A stretch of 64,000 nucleotides of DNA from Streptomyces glaucescens (lineage in GTDB: Bacteria; Actinomycetota; Actinomycetes; Streptomycetales; Streptomycetaceae), in assembly GCF_000761215.1 (NCBI RefSeq), contig NZ_CP009438.1, positions 5,163,501-5,227,500 on the forward strand, in the 5' to 3' direction. Positions 42,771-52,367 of this stretch are shown here, piece by piece. How positions within the stretch are numbered: position 1 is the first letter of the stretch; each line of letters opens with the position of its first letter. The position numbers and the translations under genes were made by a program. The notes under the pieces are model-generated. The model ran no database searches and had not been told where the DNA came from. It saw only the letters and a list, made by a program, of their open reading frames with translations.

Positions 42771-42807
42771 TGGTGCAACCGAAGACGGTATGAGGAAACG
42801 AGGTCGG

Positions 42808-44100
42808 ATGATGCGTACGCGTCCGCTGAAGGTGGCGCTGCTGGGCTGTGGAGTGGTCGGCTCAGAGGTGGCGCGCATCATGACGACGCACGCCGACGAC
42901 CTCGCCGCCCGCATCGGCGCGCCGGTGGAACTCGCGGGTGTCGCCGTCCGGCGGCCCGACCGGGTGCGTGCGGGCATCGACCCCGCCCTCGTCACCACCG
43001 ACGCCACCGCCCTCGTCAAACGCGGCGACATCGACGTCGTCGTCGAGGTCATCGGCGGCATCGAGCCCGCCCGCACCCTCATCACCACCGCCTTCGAGCA
43101 CGGGGCGTCCGTGGTCTCCGCCAACAAGGCGCTGCTCGCCCAGGACGGCGCCGCCCTGCACGCCGCCGCCGAGGAGCAGGGCAAGGACCTCTACTACGAG
43201 GCCGCCGTCGCCGGTGCCATCCCGCTGATCCGCCCGCTGCGCGAGTCGCTGGCCGGCGACAAGGTCAACCGGGTGCTCGGCATCGTCAACGGGACCACCA
43301 ACTTCATCCTCGACAAGATGGACTCGACCGGGGCCGGCTACCAGGAGGCGCTCGACGAGGCCACCGCGCTCGGGTACGCCGAGGCCGACCCGACCGCCGA
43401 CGTCGAGGGCTTCGACGCCGCCGCCAAGGCCGCGATCCTGGCCGGCATCGCCTTCCACACGCGGGTGCGCCTCGACGACGTCTACCGCGAGGGCATGACC
43501 GAGGTGACGGCCGCCGACTTCGCCTCCGCCAAGGAGATGGGCTGCACCATCAAGCTGCTCGCCATCTGCGAGCGGGCCGCCGACGGCGAGTCCGTCACCG
43601 CGCGCGTGCACCCGGCGATGATTCCGCTGACCCACCCGCTCGCCTCCGTGCGCGGCGCGTACAACGCGGTCTTCGTCGAGTCGGACGCCTCCGGCCAGCT
43701 GATGTTCTACGGCCCCGGCGCGGGCGGCGCGCCCACCGCCTCCGCCGTCCTCGGCGACCTCGTCGCCGTCTGCCGCAACCGGCTCAGCGGGACGACCGGA
43801 CCGGGCGAGTCCGCCTACGCCGCGCTGCGCGTCTCGCCCATGGGCGAGGTCGTCACCCGGTACCACATCAGCCTCGACGTGGCCGACAAACCGGGTGTGC
43901 TCGCCCAGGTGGCGACGGTCTTCGCCGAGCACGGTGTCTCGATCGACACCGTCCGCCAGCAGGGCAAGGACGGCGAGGCGTCCCTCGTCGTCGTCACCCA
44001 CCGCGCGTCCGACGCCGCCCTCAACGGCACCGTCGAGGCGCTGCGCAAGCTCGACACCGTGCGCGGTGTCGCCAGCATCATGCGGGTTGAAGGAGAGTAA
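42808..44100 (+). CDS. hom: Homoserine dehydrogenase
   Basis: Enzyme of 430 aa reducing aspartate semialdehyde to homoserine with NAD(P)H. The Rossmann opening VALLGCGVVGSEV, the substrate loop NGTTNFILDKM, EADPTADVEGFDAAAK and a C-terminal ACT domain (LDVADKPGVLAQVATVF) are visible; ACT usually gives threonine feedback inhibition. Tandem ATGs at 42808/42811 follow GAGG; longer frames upstream run through the leader hairpin. The stop is 6 bp from thrC, so hom and thrC are one operon. Confidence 0.95.
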   Translation: MMRTRPLKVALLGCGVVGSEVARIMTTHADDLAARIGAPVELAGVAVRRPDRVRAGIDPALVTTDATALVKRGDIDVVVEVIGGIEPARTLITTAFEHGASVVSANKALLAQDGAALHAAAEEQGKDLYYEAAVAGAIPLIRPLRESLAGDKVNRVLGIVNGTTNFILDKMDSTGAGYQEALDEATALGYAEADPTADVEGFDAAAKAAILAGIAFHTRVRLDDVYREGMTEVTAADFASAKEMGCTIKLLAICERAADGESVTARVHPAMIPLTHPLASVRGAYNAVFVESDASGQLMFYGPGAGGAPTASAVLGDLVAVCRNRLSGTTGPGESAYAALRVSPMGEVVTRYHISLDVADKPGVLAQVATVFAEHGVSIDTVRQQGKDGEASLVVVTHRASDAALNGTVEALRKLDTVRGVASIMRVEGE

Positions 44101-44106
44101 CCAGCA

Positions 44107-45165
44107 ATGACCCACCAGTGGCGCGGAATCATCGAGGAGTACCGGGACCGGCTGCCCGTCTCCGACACCACGCCGGTCGTGACGCTCCGCGAGGGCGGCA
44201 CGCCGCTCGTGCCCGCGCAGGTGCTCTCCGAGCGCACGGGCTGCGAGGTCCACCTCAAGGTGGAGGGCGCGAACCCCACCGGGTCCTTCAAGGACCGTGG
44301 CATGACCATGGCCATCACTCGGGCCAAGGAGGAGGGCGCGAAGGCGGTCATCTGCGCCTCCACCGGCAACACGTCGGCGAGTGCCGCCGCGTACGCCGTG
44401 CGCGCCGGTATGGTTTCGGCCGTGCTCGTCCCGCAGGGCAAGATCGCGCTCGGCAAGATGGGCCAGGCCCTGGTGCACGGCGCGAAGATCCTCCAGGTCG
44501 ACGGCAACTTCGACGACTGCCTGACCCTCGCCCGCGAGCTGAGCGACAACTACCCGGTCGCGCTGGTCAATTCGGTCAATCCGGTGCGTATCGAGGGCCA
44601 GAAGACCGCCGCCTTCGAGATCGTCGACATGCTCGGCGACGCGCCCGACGTCCACGTCCTGCCGGTCGGCAACGCGGGCAACATCACCGCCTACTGGAAG
44701 GGCTACAAGGAGTACGCCGCCGACGGCGTGTCGTCCCGTACGCCCCGGATGTGGGGCTTCCAGGCCTCGGGCTCCGCGCCCATCGTGCGCGGCGAGGTGG
44801 TCAAGGACCCGTCGACCATCGCCACCGCCATCCGGATCGGCAACCCCGCCTCCTGGCAGCACGCGCTGAACGCCCGGGACGAGTCCGGCGGCCTCATCGA
44901 CGAGGTGACGGACCGTGAGATCCTGCGCGCCTACCGGCTGTTGGCCGCCCAGGAGGGCGTCTTCGTGGAGCCCGCCTCCGCCGCGTCGGTGGCCGGTCTG
45001 CTCAAGGCCGCCGAGCAGGGCAAGGTCGACCCCGGCCAGCGGATCGTCTGCACCGTCACCGGCAACGGCCTGAAGGACCCGGACTGGGCCGTCGCCGGCG
45101 CCCCGCAGCCCGTGACCGTCCCGGTCGACGCGGCGACGGCGGCCGAGCGGCTGGGCCTGGTCTGA
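44107..45165 (+). CDS. thrC: Threonine synthase
   Basis: PLP enzyme of 352 aa converting O-phosphohomoserine to threonine. PLP-binding Lys62 lies in GSFKDRGMT, a STGNTSASAA loop binds phosphate, and GNAGNITAYWKG holds the cofactor phosphate. Length is that of the short actinobacterial class. ATG 44107 follows GGAGAG, 6 bp after hom. Confidence 0.95.
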   Translation: MTHQWRGIIEEYRDRLPVSDTTPVVTLREGGTPLVPAQVLSERTGCEVHLKVEGANPTGSFKDRGMTMAITRAKEEGAKAVICASTGNTSASAAAYAVRAGMVSAVLVPQGKIALGKMGQALVHGAKILQVDGNFDDCLTLARELSDNYPVALVNSVNPVRIEGQKTAAFEIVDMLGDAPDVHVLPVGNAGNITAYWKGYKEYAADGVSSRTPRMWGFQASGSAPIVRGEVVKDPSTIATAIRIGNPASWQHALNARDESGGLIDEVTDREILRAYRLLAAQEGVFVEPASAASVAGLLKAAEQGKVDPGQRIVCTVTGNGLKDPDWAVAGAPQPVTVPVDAATAAERLGLV

Positions 45166-45535
45166 CGAGCGCGGGCGGCCCGGTCCGGCACGGTCCGGCC
45201 CGCCCCCCCGCTCGGTCCCGGCTCGCTCTCCGGCTCCGTCCCGCTCGGTCCGGTGTAACGAGCGCCACGTCAGGCGTAAGAGGGCGCTCGCCCGGGAAAC
45301 GTCCCTGACAGGGGTGCACAGGGGGCTTGCGACACGCATCGTGCGCCTCTTGTGCGCCCTATGTCGCCGCAGAACCCACCTTCGATAGGCTGTACCGAAC
45401 CCGCCCGCATATGCCGCGGTGCCGCGCCGTCCTCGTGACCAGCGGCCCGTCAGCACATTCCCCGCGGTCCCGGGGTTCCCGTACGTCATCGAATGTCATT
45501 CGACAGTCACGCAGCTCAAGGAGAGTCATCGAGCG
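45166..45535. other. Gap between thrC and thrB with stem-loop
   Basis: 370 bp. CGAGCGCC (45259-45266) pairs with GGCGCTCG (45283-45290) and may partly terminate the hom-thrC transcript. The AT-richer segment 45480-45520 is the likeliest thrB promoter or leader. No gene is seen. Confidence 0.45.
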
Positions 45536-46483
45536 ATGGCCGGTCCAGCGTTCCGCGCCGCCGCCGTCCGGGTGCGCGTCCCCGCCACCAGCGCCAACCT
45601 CGGCCCGGGCTTCGACGCCCTCGGCCTCGCGCTGGGTCTGTACGACGACGTGGTCGTCCGGGTGGCCGACTCCGGGCTGCACATCGACATCGCGGGTGAG
45701 GGCAGCGAGACGCTGCCCCGCGACGAGAAGCACCTGCTCGTGCGCTCCCTGCGCGCCGCCTTCGACGTCCTCGGCGGGCAGCCGCGCGGCCTGGAGATCG
45801 TCTGCGCCAACCGCATCCCGCACGGCCGCGGCCTGGGCTCCTCCTCCGCCGCCATCTGCGCCGGCATCGTCGCCGCGCGCGCCGTGACGATAGGCGGCGA
45901 GGCCAGGCTCGACGACACCGCACTGCTGGAGCTGGCCACCGAGATCGAGGGCCACCCCGACAACGTCGCGGCCTGCCTGCTCGGCGGCTTCACCCTGTCC
46001 TGGATGGAGAACGGCGCCGCCCGGGCCATCAGGATGGACCCCTCGGATTCCATCGTTCCGGTGGTTTTCGTGCCCGGGAAGCCGGTCCTGACCGAGACCG
46101 CGCGCGGTCTGCTCCCGCGCACCGTGCCGCACGTCGACGCCGCCGTCAACGCGGGCCGCGCCGCCCTGCTCGTCGAGGCCCTGACCAGGCGTCCCGAGCT
46201 GCTGCTGCCCGCCACCGAGGACCGGCTGCACCAGGAGTACCGGGCCCCCGCCATGCCGGAGAGCGCGGCGCTGGTGGAGCGGCTGCGGGCCGACGGGATC
46301 CCCGCGGTGATCTCCGGTGCGGGCCCCACCGTGATGGCCCTCGCCGACGCCGGCACCGCCGACAAGGTGGAAGCGCTGGCCGGCGCGGACTGGGCGGCGA
46401 ACCGTCTCGCCCTCGACCTGCGGGGAGCGAGCGTCCTGCCGCTCGCGACCGGCGGAGTGAACGGCGCGGGCGGCGCGAACTGA
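45536..46483 (+). CDS. thrB: Homoserine kinase
   Basis: GHMP kinase of 315 aa that phosphorylates homoserine with ATP. Motif 1 VPATSANLGPGFDALGLAL, the phosphate-binding GRGLGSSSAAICAG, and the C-terminal VISGAGPTVMAL are all present. ATG 45536 (MAGPAFRAA) has AGGAGAG 10 bp upstream, and the upstream frame is noncoding in character. It is separated from thrC by 370 bp, so it may have its own promoter. Confidence 0.94.
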   Translation: MAGPAFRAAAVRVRVPATSANLGPGFDALGLALGLYDDVVVRVADSGLHIDIAGEGSETLPRDEKHLLVRSLRAAFDVLGGQPRGLEIVCANRIPHGRGLGSSSAAICAGIVAARAVTIGGEARLDDTALLELATEIEGHPDNVAACLLGGFTLSWMENGAARAIRMDPSDSIVPVVFVPGKPVLTETARGLLPRTVPHVDAAVNAGRAALLVEALTRRPELLLPATEDRLHQEYRAPAMPESAALVERLRADGIPAVISGAGPTVMALADAGTADKVEALAGADWAANRLALDLRGASVLPLATGGVNGAGGAN

Positions 46484-46891
46484 AAAGAGCCGGCGATTGC
46501 CGGATGTGGAGAGGGGGAATGTTTGTTGGATCCGGTAGTGTTAACCTCAAGTCTGCACCCGACCCCACCATGGCGAGGTGCCTCGTGTCCCCGTCCGGGA
46601 CAGACATTCTTCCGGGAGCCCCCCAAGTCGCACTGTGTCTCGTACCTCGTATGCGGGCAGTACCTCGTACGTCGACACTGAGCGGCCCGCCGGGCACGCT
46701 CCGGAACCGGTGCGACCACGCCACGTGACACCAGGTGCCACGGCTCGAGGAAGCGCCATCACCAGATATCTCTTCCGCCGCTTAGGCGGACCACCGCCCC
46801 GGCACGGTTCACAGAGCAAGGACCGAAGCCGGACAGCACAACCGGTCGCCGAGCCAGACAGGCCGACGTCCGCTCCAGGGAAGGACCCTTC
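46484..46891 (+). promoter_or_regulatory. Long leader region of rho
   Basis: 408 bp without a supported gene. TAGTGT at 46536-46541 in an AT-richer context is a possible -10 element. Downstream the leader has a repeated TACCTCGTA (about 46628 and 46660) and a CCGCC/GGCGG stem near 46772. A long leader could allow autoregulation of rho, which is known in other bacteria; nothing here proves it. Confidence 0.4.
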
Positions 46892-48895
46892 GTGAGCGAC
46901 ACCACCGATCTGATGGGCGCACGTGTCGAGGAGACCGCTGCCGCGCCCGCCACGGACGCCTCCGCGCCTGCCACCGGTGCCGGCTCCCGGCGGCGCCGCG
47001 GTACCGGCCTCGAGGGCATGGTGCTGGCCGAGCTGCAGCAGGTCGCATCCGGCCTCGGCATCAGGGGCACCGCGCGGATGCGCAAGAGCCAGCTGATCGA
47101 GGTCATCAAGGAGGCGCAGGCCGCCGGGGGAGCCCCCGCCAAGGCCGAGACCGCCACCGAGACCAAGCCGAAGCGCCGCGCCACCTCCAAGGCCCGTACG
47201 GGTGAGGAGTCCGCGGTGAAGAAGGCGGACAAGGCCGACGCGCCGGCCGAGAAGGCCGTGGCGCAGCAGCAGATCGAGATCCCCGGCCAGCCCTCGCCCA
47301 AGGCCTCCGCCCCGGCCGAGACCGCCGCCGAGGAGGCCCCGGCCGAGCGCCGCCGCCGCCGCGCCACCGCTGACGCGGGCGCCCCGGCCGCCGCGCCGGA
47401 GACCGTCGCCGCCGAGGCGAAGAGCGAGCCGAAGGCCGAGACGCCCGCGCAGCAGCCGCAGCAGGGCGACGCCAGGGGTGACGCCGGTGAGGGCGGCGAG
47501 GGCCGCCGCCGCGACCGCCGCGAGCGCGGCCGGGACCGCGACCGCGACCGCCGCAAGGGCGACGACCAGCAGGGCCAGGGCGGCCAGCGCCAGCAGAGCC
47601 AGCAGCAGGGCGGCGGGCGCCAGGACCGCGACCGCCAGCAGGACGACGACGACTTCGAGGGCGGCCGCCGCGGCCGTCGCGGCCGCTACCGCGACCGCCG
47701 GGGCCGTCGCGGGCGCGACGACATCGCCTCCTCCGAGCCGCAGATCGCCGAGGACGACGTCCTGATCCCCGTCGCGGGCATCCTCGACATCCTCGACAAC
47801 TACGCGTTCATCCGCACCTCCGGCTACCTGCCGGGCCCGAACGACGTGTACGTGTCCCTCGCCCAGGTCCGCAAGAACGGCCTGCGCAAGGGTGACCACG
47901 TCACCGGCGCGGTCCGCCAGCCCAAGGAAGGCGAGCGGCGCGAGAAGTTCAACGCGCTCGTGCGGCTCGACTCCGTCAACGGCATGGCGCCCGAACACGG
48001 CCGCGGCCGCCCGGAGTTCAACAAGCTGACGCCGCTGTACCCGCAGGACCGGCTCCGGCTGGAGACCGACCCGGGCGTGCTCACCACCCGGATCATCGAC
48101 CTGGTCTCGCCGATCGGCAAGGGCCAGCGCGGTCTGATCGTGGCCCCGCCGAAGACCGGCAAAACCATGATCATGCAGGCGATCGCCAACGCGATCACGC
48201 ACAACAACCCCGAGTGCCACCTGATGGTCGTCCTCGTCGACGAGCGTCCGGAAGAGGTCACCGACATGCAGCGGTCGGTCAAGGGCGAGGTCATCTCCTC
48301 GACCTTCGACCGTCCGGCCGAGGACCACACCACGGTCGCCGAGCTGGCCATCGAGCGCGCCAAGCGGCTCGTGGAGCTGGGTCACGACGTGGTCGTGCTG
48401 CTCGACTCGATCACCCGTCTGGGCCGTGCGTACAACCTCGCCGCCCCGGCCTCCGGCCGCATCCTGTCCGGTGGTGTCGACTCCACCGCGCTGTACCCGC
48501 CGAAGCGGTTCTTCGGCGCGGCGCGGAACATCGAGGACGGCGGTTCGCTGACGATCCTCGCCACCGCGCTGGTGGACACCGGGTCCCGCATGGACGAGGT
48601 GATCTTCGAGGAGTTCAAGGGCACCGGCAACATGGAGCTCAAGCTCGACCGGAAGCTCGCCGACAAGCGCATCTTCCCGGCGGTGGACGTGGACGCGTCC
48701 GGTACCCGCAAGGAGGAGATCCTGCTCGGTGCCGAGGAGCTGGGCATCGTCTGGAAGCTGCGGCGGGTGCTGCACGCGCTCGACCAGCAGCAGGCGATCG
48801 AGCTGCTCCTCGACAAGATGAAGCAGACGAAGTCGAACGTCGAGTTCCTGATGCAGATCCAGAAGACGACGCCGGCTCCGGGCAACGGCGACTAG
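46892..48895 (+). CDS. rho: Transcription termination factor Rho
   Basis: Hexameric RNA-dependent ATPase of 667 aa. An N-terminal SAP-like part (LADLQQ-like LAELQQVASGLGI, then RMRKSQLIEVIKEAQ) is followed by a large actinobacterial insert (about residues 80-285): Lys/Ala/Glu rich, then Arg/Asp/Gln/Gly rich with RDRRERGRDRDRDR. Next are the RNA-binding primary site (NYAFIRTSGYLPG) and the ATPase core with PPKTGKT (about 419-425) and a Q-loop. GTG 46892 has GGAAGGA upstream. A perfect terminator follows the gene. Confidence 0.95.
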   Translation: MSDTTDLMGARVEETAAAPATDASAPATGAGSRRRRGTGLEGMVLAELQQVASGLGIRGTARMRKSQLIEVIKEAQAAGGAPAKAETATETKPKRRATSKARTGEESAVKKADKADAPAEKAVAQQQIEIPGQPSPKASAPAETAAEEAPAERRRRRATADAGAPAAAPETVAAEAKSEPKAETPAQQPQQGDARGDAGEGGEGRRRDRRERGRDRDRDRRKGDDQQGQGGQRQQSQQQGGGRQDRDRQQDDDDFEGGRRGRRGRYRDRRGRRGRDDIASSEPQIAEDDVLIPVAGILDILDNYAFIRTSGYLPGPNDVYVSLAQVRKNGLRKGDHVTGAVRQPKEGERREKFNALVRLDSVNGMAPEHGRGRPEFNKLTPLYPQDRLRLETDPGVLTTRIIDLVSPIGKGQRGLIVAPPKTGKTMIMQAIANAITHNNPECHLMVVLVDERPEEVTDMQRSVKGEVISSTFDRPAEDHTTVAELAIERAKRLVELGHDVVVLLDSITRLGRAYNLAAPASGRILSGGVDSTALYPPKRFFGAARNIEDGGSLTILATALVDTGSRMDEVIFEEFKGTGNMELKLDRKLADKRIFPAVDVDASGTRKEEILLGAEELGIVWKLRRVLHALDQQQAIELLLDKMKQTKSNVEFLMQIQKTTPAPGNGD

Positions 48896-48912
48896 TCGCC
48901 GCCGGGCATGTG

Positions 48913-48953
48913 AGGCCGCCCCCTGTCACGAGAGTGACAGGGGGCGGCCTTTT
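48913..48953 (+). terminator. Strong terminator after rho
   Basis: A perfect 16-bp stem, AGGCCGCCCCCTGTCA (48913-48928) with TGACAGGGGGCGGCCT (48935-48950), 6-nt loop, followed by TTT. It lies 17 bp past the rho stop. Confidence 0.9.
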
Positions 48954-49021
48954 GGCGCAGTGAGGTAGGGGGTGCTTTCTCGTGCCCTCATCCACTCATG
49001 GGCATCCCAGGGGGGACTTCC

Positions 49022-50815
49022 TTGCACAGACGCCGTATACGCATCGCCCTGCCGTTCTGCGGGGCGGGTGTGGCCGCCGTTCTCGCCGCCACGCTGCTGA
49101 CCACCTCCGCCGAGGCGGCGACGCCGCTGCCGCGGCCCGCCGTCACACCGGCCACCAGCTCAGCGCCGGCCGCCGAGCTGGAGCGCCGGGTCGCCACCGC
49201 GGTCGCCGGCGACGACACGGCCGGCGCGGGCCCGGCCCGCTCGTCGTACAGCGCGGGCAGCACCGCTCCCGCCGCCGACGCGAAGATCATCGGCGGTACG
49301 ACCACGACCATCACCTCCGCGCCCTGGATGGCGCAGCTCTGGTACGGCGACGACAAGGGCACCGCCGACACCTCCGACGACACCGGCTTCTTCTGCGGGG
49401 GAGCGGTCGTCGCGCCGACGAAGATCCTCACCGCCGCGCACTGCGTCGCCGGCTACGACTGGCACCGCCACGGCGCGGTCATCACCGGCACCGCCCAGCT
49501 CCCGGCCGTAGACGACCAGGGCTACATCACGGACCTGCACGGCGGCAGCATCGCCGGTGTCTGGCGGCAGTGGAGCAACCCGTCCTACCGGCCGTCGACC
49601 ATCGACGCCGACATCGCGGTCCTCACCCTGCCGTACGCCGTGAAGGCGACCCCCATCCGGATGACGACGTCCGGGGACACCGCCTCGTACGCCCCCGGGA
49701 CCAGCGCCAAGGTCTACGGCTGGGGCCGCACCAGCTCCACCCACGACAACCTCTCCGAGACGCTGAAGACGGCCACGCTGCCCATCCAGTCGGACACCGC
49801 CTGCGCGCAGGCCTGGGGCACCAACTTCATCAAGGGCCACATGGTGTGCGCGGGCAACCCCGCCACCGGCAGCGACACCGGCACGACCACCGCGTGCAAC
49901 GGTGACTCCGGCGGCCCCCTGGTGGTGAACAACCGGATCGTCGGCGTCGTCTCGTGGGGCGTCGAGGACTGCGTCGCCAAGGGCGCCTACGGCGTCTTCA
50001 CCAAGGTCGCCACCTACGTCGGCGTCACCTACCCGCGCGTGGACGACACCGACATCAACGGCGACCACCGGGCCGACCTGTGGCTGCGCACCGCCGCCAC
50101 GGACACCGGCTACTCCCGCTACTCCCGGGGCACGTCGTTCGCGGCCGGCGAGAACTGGGGCAACTGGGCCGGCGTGAACCTGGTCCTCCAGACCGACCTG
50201 GACCGTGACGGCTACCAGGACCTCGTCTACCGCCGCAGCAGCGACGGCGACGTCTTCTGGGCCCACTACGTGTACTCCAGCAACACCTGGGTCACCCGGC
50301 TGATCGCCGACAACTGGAAGACCCGCACCCGGATCGTCGCCCCGGGCGACGTCACCGGTGACTACCTGCCCGACCTGATCTCGGTCGACTCGGCGGGCGC
50401 GCTGTGGATCTACCCGGGCAAGGGCAACGGCACCTTCGCCGCCCGGGTGCAGTTCGGCTCGGGCTGGAACCAGTACAACCAGCTGCGCGGCCACGGCGAC
50501 TTCACCGGCGACGGCCGGGCCGACCTGATCGCCCGCAACGCGAGCAACGGCTACGTCTACCTGTACAAGGGCCTGGGCAAGACGAGCGGCGGAGCGTTCG
50601 CCCCCCGGGTCAAGATCGCCACCTGGAGCAGCGCCACCTACAACGCCATCACCGCCGTCGGTGACGTGAGCGGCGACGGCCGCGCCGACCTCCTGGCCCG
50701 CACCCCCGGCGGCGCGCTCTACCTCTACCGGGGCACCGGGAAGGCCACGGGCGGGACCTTCACCGCGAGGATCTCCATGGGGACGTACTTCAAGCAGTAC
50801 GACATCCTCGGCTGA
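49022..50815 (+). CDS. Secreted trypsin-like serine protease with FG-GAP repeats
   Basis: Protein of 597 aa. A signal peptide (residues 1-32, ending AEAATP) leads to a pro-region with IIGG activation site, then an S1 domain with His140 (TAAHC), Asp197 (DADIAVL) and Ser296 (GDSGGP). The C-terminal about 230 residues hold five FG-GAP/VCBS-like calcium loops (DINGDHRADL, DLDRDGYQDL, DVTGDYLPDL, DFTGDGRADL, DVSGDGRADL) forming a beta-propeller-like module that may bind ligand or wall. TTG 49022 has AGGGGGGA 6 bp upstream; ATG 48998 has no ribosome binding site. Confidence 0.88.
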   Translation: MHRRRIRIALPFCGAGVAAVLAATLLTTSAEAATPLPRPAVTPATSSAPAAELERRVATAVAGDDTAGAGPARSSYSAGSTAPAADAKIIGGTTTTITSAPWMAQLWYGDDKGTADTSDDTGFFCGGAVVAPTKILTAAHCVAGYDWHRHGAVITGTAQLPAVDDQGYITDLHGGSIAGVWRQWSNPSYRPSTIDADIAVLTLPYAVKATPIRMTTSGDTASYAPGTSAKVYGWGRTSSTHDNLSETLKTATLPIQSDTACAQAWGTNFIKGHMVCAGNPATGSDTGTTTACNGDSGGPLVVNNRIVGVVSWGVEDCVAKGAYGVFTKVATYVGVTYPRVDDTDINGDHRADLWLRTAATDTGYSRYSRGTSFAAGENWGNWAGVNLVLQTDLDRDGYQDLVYRRSSDGDVFWAHYVYSSNTWVTRLIADNWKTRTRIVAPGDVTGDYLPDLISVDSAGALWIYPGKGNGTFAARVQFGSGWNQYNQLRGHGDFTGDGRADLIARNASNGYVYLYKGLGKTSGGAFAPRVKIATWSSATYNAITAVGDVSGDGRADLLARTPGGALYLYRGTGKATGGTFTARISMGTYFKQYDILG

Positions 50816-50821
50816 CACCGC

Positions 50822-50847
50822 GGCGGGCCGGGCGCGTCCGGCCCGCC
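50822..50847 (+). terminator. Stem-loop after the protease gene
   Basis: GGCGGGCCGG (50822-50831) pairs perfectly with CCGGCCCGCC (50838-50847) over 6 nt, directly after the protease stop codon. Confidence 0.65.
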
Positions 50848-50857
50848 ACCGCCGCGT

Positions 50858-50890
50858 ACCGTGCCCACCCGGACCCCGGGTGGGCACGGT
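50858..50890. terminator. Second, 15-bp perfect stem-loop
   Basis: ACCGTGCCCACCCGG (50858-50872) pairs perfectly with CCGGGTGGGCACGGT (50876-50890), leaving a 3-nt loop. Together with the preceding hairpin it gives a double terminator, or it may be a leader element of the LCP gene. Confidence 0.65.
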
Positions 50891-51023
50891 GCGTCACGCG
50901 ATCTCGTGCCCGGTTTCCCCGTCCGGCCCGGCGGGGCGACGATGGAGCGGTACGGATCGGTTCGTCCGGCCCGGCCCGGCCGCCACCGCAGGGGGTGGCC
51001 GACCGACGAGAGCCGAGGAGCAC

Positions 51024-52157
51024 ATGTCCGCCCAGAGCACGCCGGGACCCGGCACAGCGGGCGAGCCCGGTGGGAGCGGCCCGCGCCGCCGGGCCGGGGA
51101 CCGCCGTCCGAAGCCCCGCGGCCGGCACCGCAAGGGGCTGCTCGTCGCGGCCTGGACCGCGGCGGGCATCGTCGTCCTCGGCGGCACCGGCGTCGGGTAC
51201 GTCTACGTCAAGCTCAACGGCAACCTCGACAGCGTCGACATCGACCAGGTCCTCGGCACCGACCGTCCCAGCAGGACGGACAACGGCTCGCGGAACATCC
51301 TGGTCCTCGGCTCGGACAGCCGCTCCGGCCGCAACGGGCGGCTCGGCGGCGGCACCGACGACGGCGGCGCCCGCGCCGACACGGCCATGATCGTGCACGT
51401 CCACGAGGGCCACCGCAGGGCCAGCGTGGTCTCCGTCCCGCGGGACACCATCGTCGACCGGCCCGCCTGCACCGACACCGGTGGCGGCAGCCACCCGGCG
51501 GCGTCCGGCGTGATGTTCAACTCCGCGTACTCCACCGGCGGCGCCGCCTGCGCGGTCAAGACCGTCGAGTCGCTGACCGGCATCCGCATGGACCACTACC
51601 TGGAGATCGACTTCTCCGGCTTCCAGCGGCTCGTCGACGAGCTGGGCGGCGTAGAGGTCACCACCACCCGGGACATCGAGGACCCCGACAGCCACCTGTA
51701 CCTGGAGGCCGGCCGGCACCGGCTGACCGGCGAGCAGGCGCTCGGCCTGGTCCGCACCCGGCACGGCGTCGGTGACGGCTCCGACCTCGGCCGCATCCAG
51801 CTTCAGCAGGCGTTCCTCAAGGCCCTGCTGGAGCAGGTGCGGGACGTCGACCTCCTCGGCGACCCGAAGAAGCTGTACGACCTCGCCGACACCGCGACGA
51901 GGACCGTGACCACCGACTCCGCCCTGGGCTCGGTGAACTCCCTGATGTCCTTCGCGAGCGGCCTGAAGGACATCGACGTATCCGGCATGACCATGATCAC
52001 CATGCCGGTCGTCTACGATGCCGCCGACCCCAACCGCGTCCTCCCGGTGAAGTCCAAGGCCGACCAGGTCTGGACGGCCCTGAGGAACGACCGCCCCATC
52101 CCCCGGTCCGTCACCGAGGACACGGCCACCGGCGAGGCCAGGGGCGTCGTGCGCTGA
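51024..52157 (+). CDS. LytR-CpsA-Psr (LCP) family cell-wall glycopolymer ligase
   Basis: Protein of 377 aa. A basic cytoplasmic N-terminus, a TM segment (LLVAAWTAAGIVVLGGTGVGY) and an extracytoplasmic LCP domain: NILVLGSDSR, ARADTAMIVHV, ASVVSVPRDT, DFSGFQRLVDELGGV and LVRTRHGVGDGSDLGRIQ with the Arg residues that bind polyprenyl phosphate. LCP enzymes attach teichoic-acid-like or capsular polymers to peptidoglycan. ATG 51024 follows GAGGAG; an upstream GTG frame is noncoding in character. Confidence 0.9.
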   Translation: MSAQSTPGPGTAGEPGGSGPRRRAGDRRPKPRGRHRKGLLVAAWTAAGIVVLGGTGVGYVYVKLNGNLDSVDIDQVLGTDRPSRTDNGSRNILVLGSDSRSGRNGRLGGGTDDGGARADTAMIVHVHEGHRRASVVSVPRDTIVDRPACTDTGGGSHPAASGVMFNSAYSTGGAACAVKTVESLTGIRMDHYLEIDFSGFQRLVDELGGVEVTTTRDIEDPDSHLYLEAGRHRLTGEQALGLVRTRHGVGDGSDLGRIQLQQAFLKALLEQVRDVDLLGDPKKLYDLADTATRTVTTDSALGSVNSLMSFASGLKDIDVSGMTMITMPVVYDAADPNRVLPVKSKADQVWTALRNDRPIPRSVTEDTATGEARGVVR

Positions 52158-52367
52158 CCGGCGGTGCGGCGCCGCACGGGCGTACGGCACCGCCCGCTCG
52201 GGCACGCCGGGCCGCGGACGGCCCGCGGGGAGCAGTGGGGAACAAACGACCGGCACCCCCGGTTTTGGGAGTAGGCCCCAGTCCTGGCAGACTGGTACGT
52301 CGGCCCCGGTTCACGCTGCCGCACCCCGCGGAAGCGACCCGGTGCCCTCCCGAACCTAGGAGACACC

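Noticed and set aside
46504..46728. A 74-codon open frame in the rho leader as an upstream regulatory ORF.
   Set aside because: Third positions of its codons are not G/C-biased and the peptide has no recognisable features; it stays possible only as a weak uORF.
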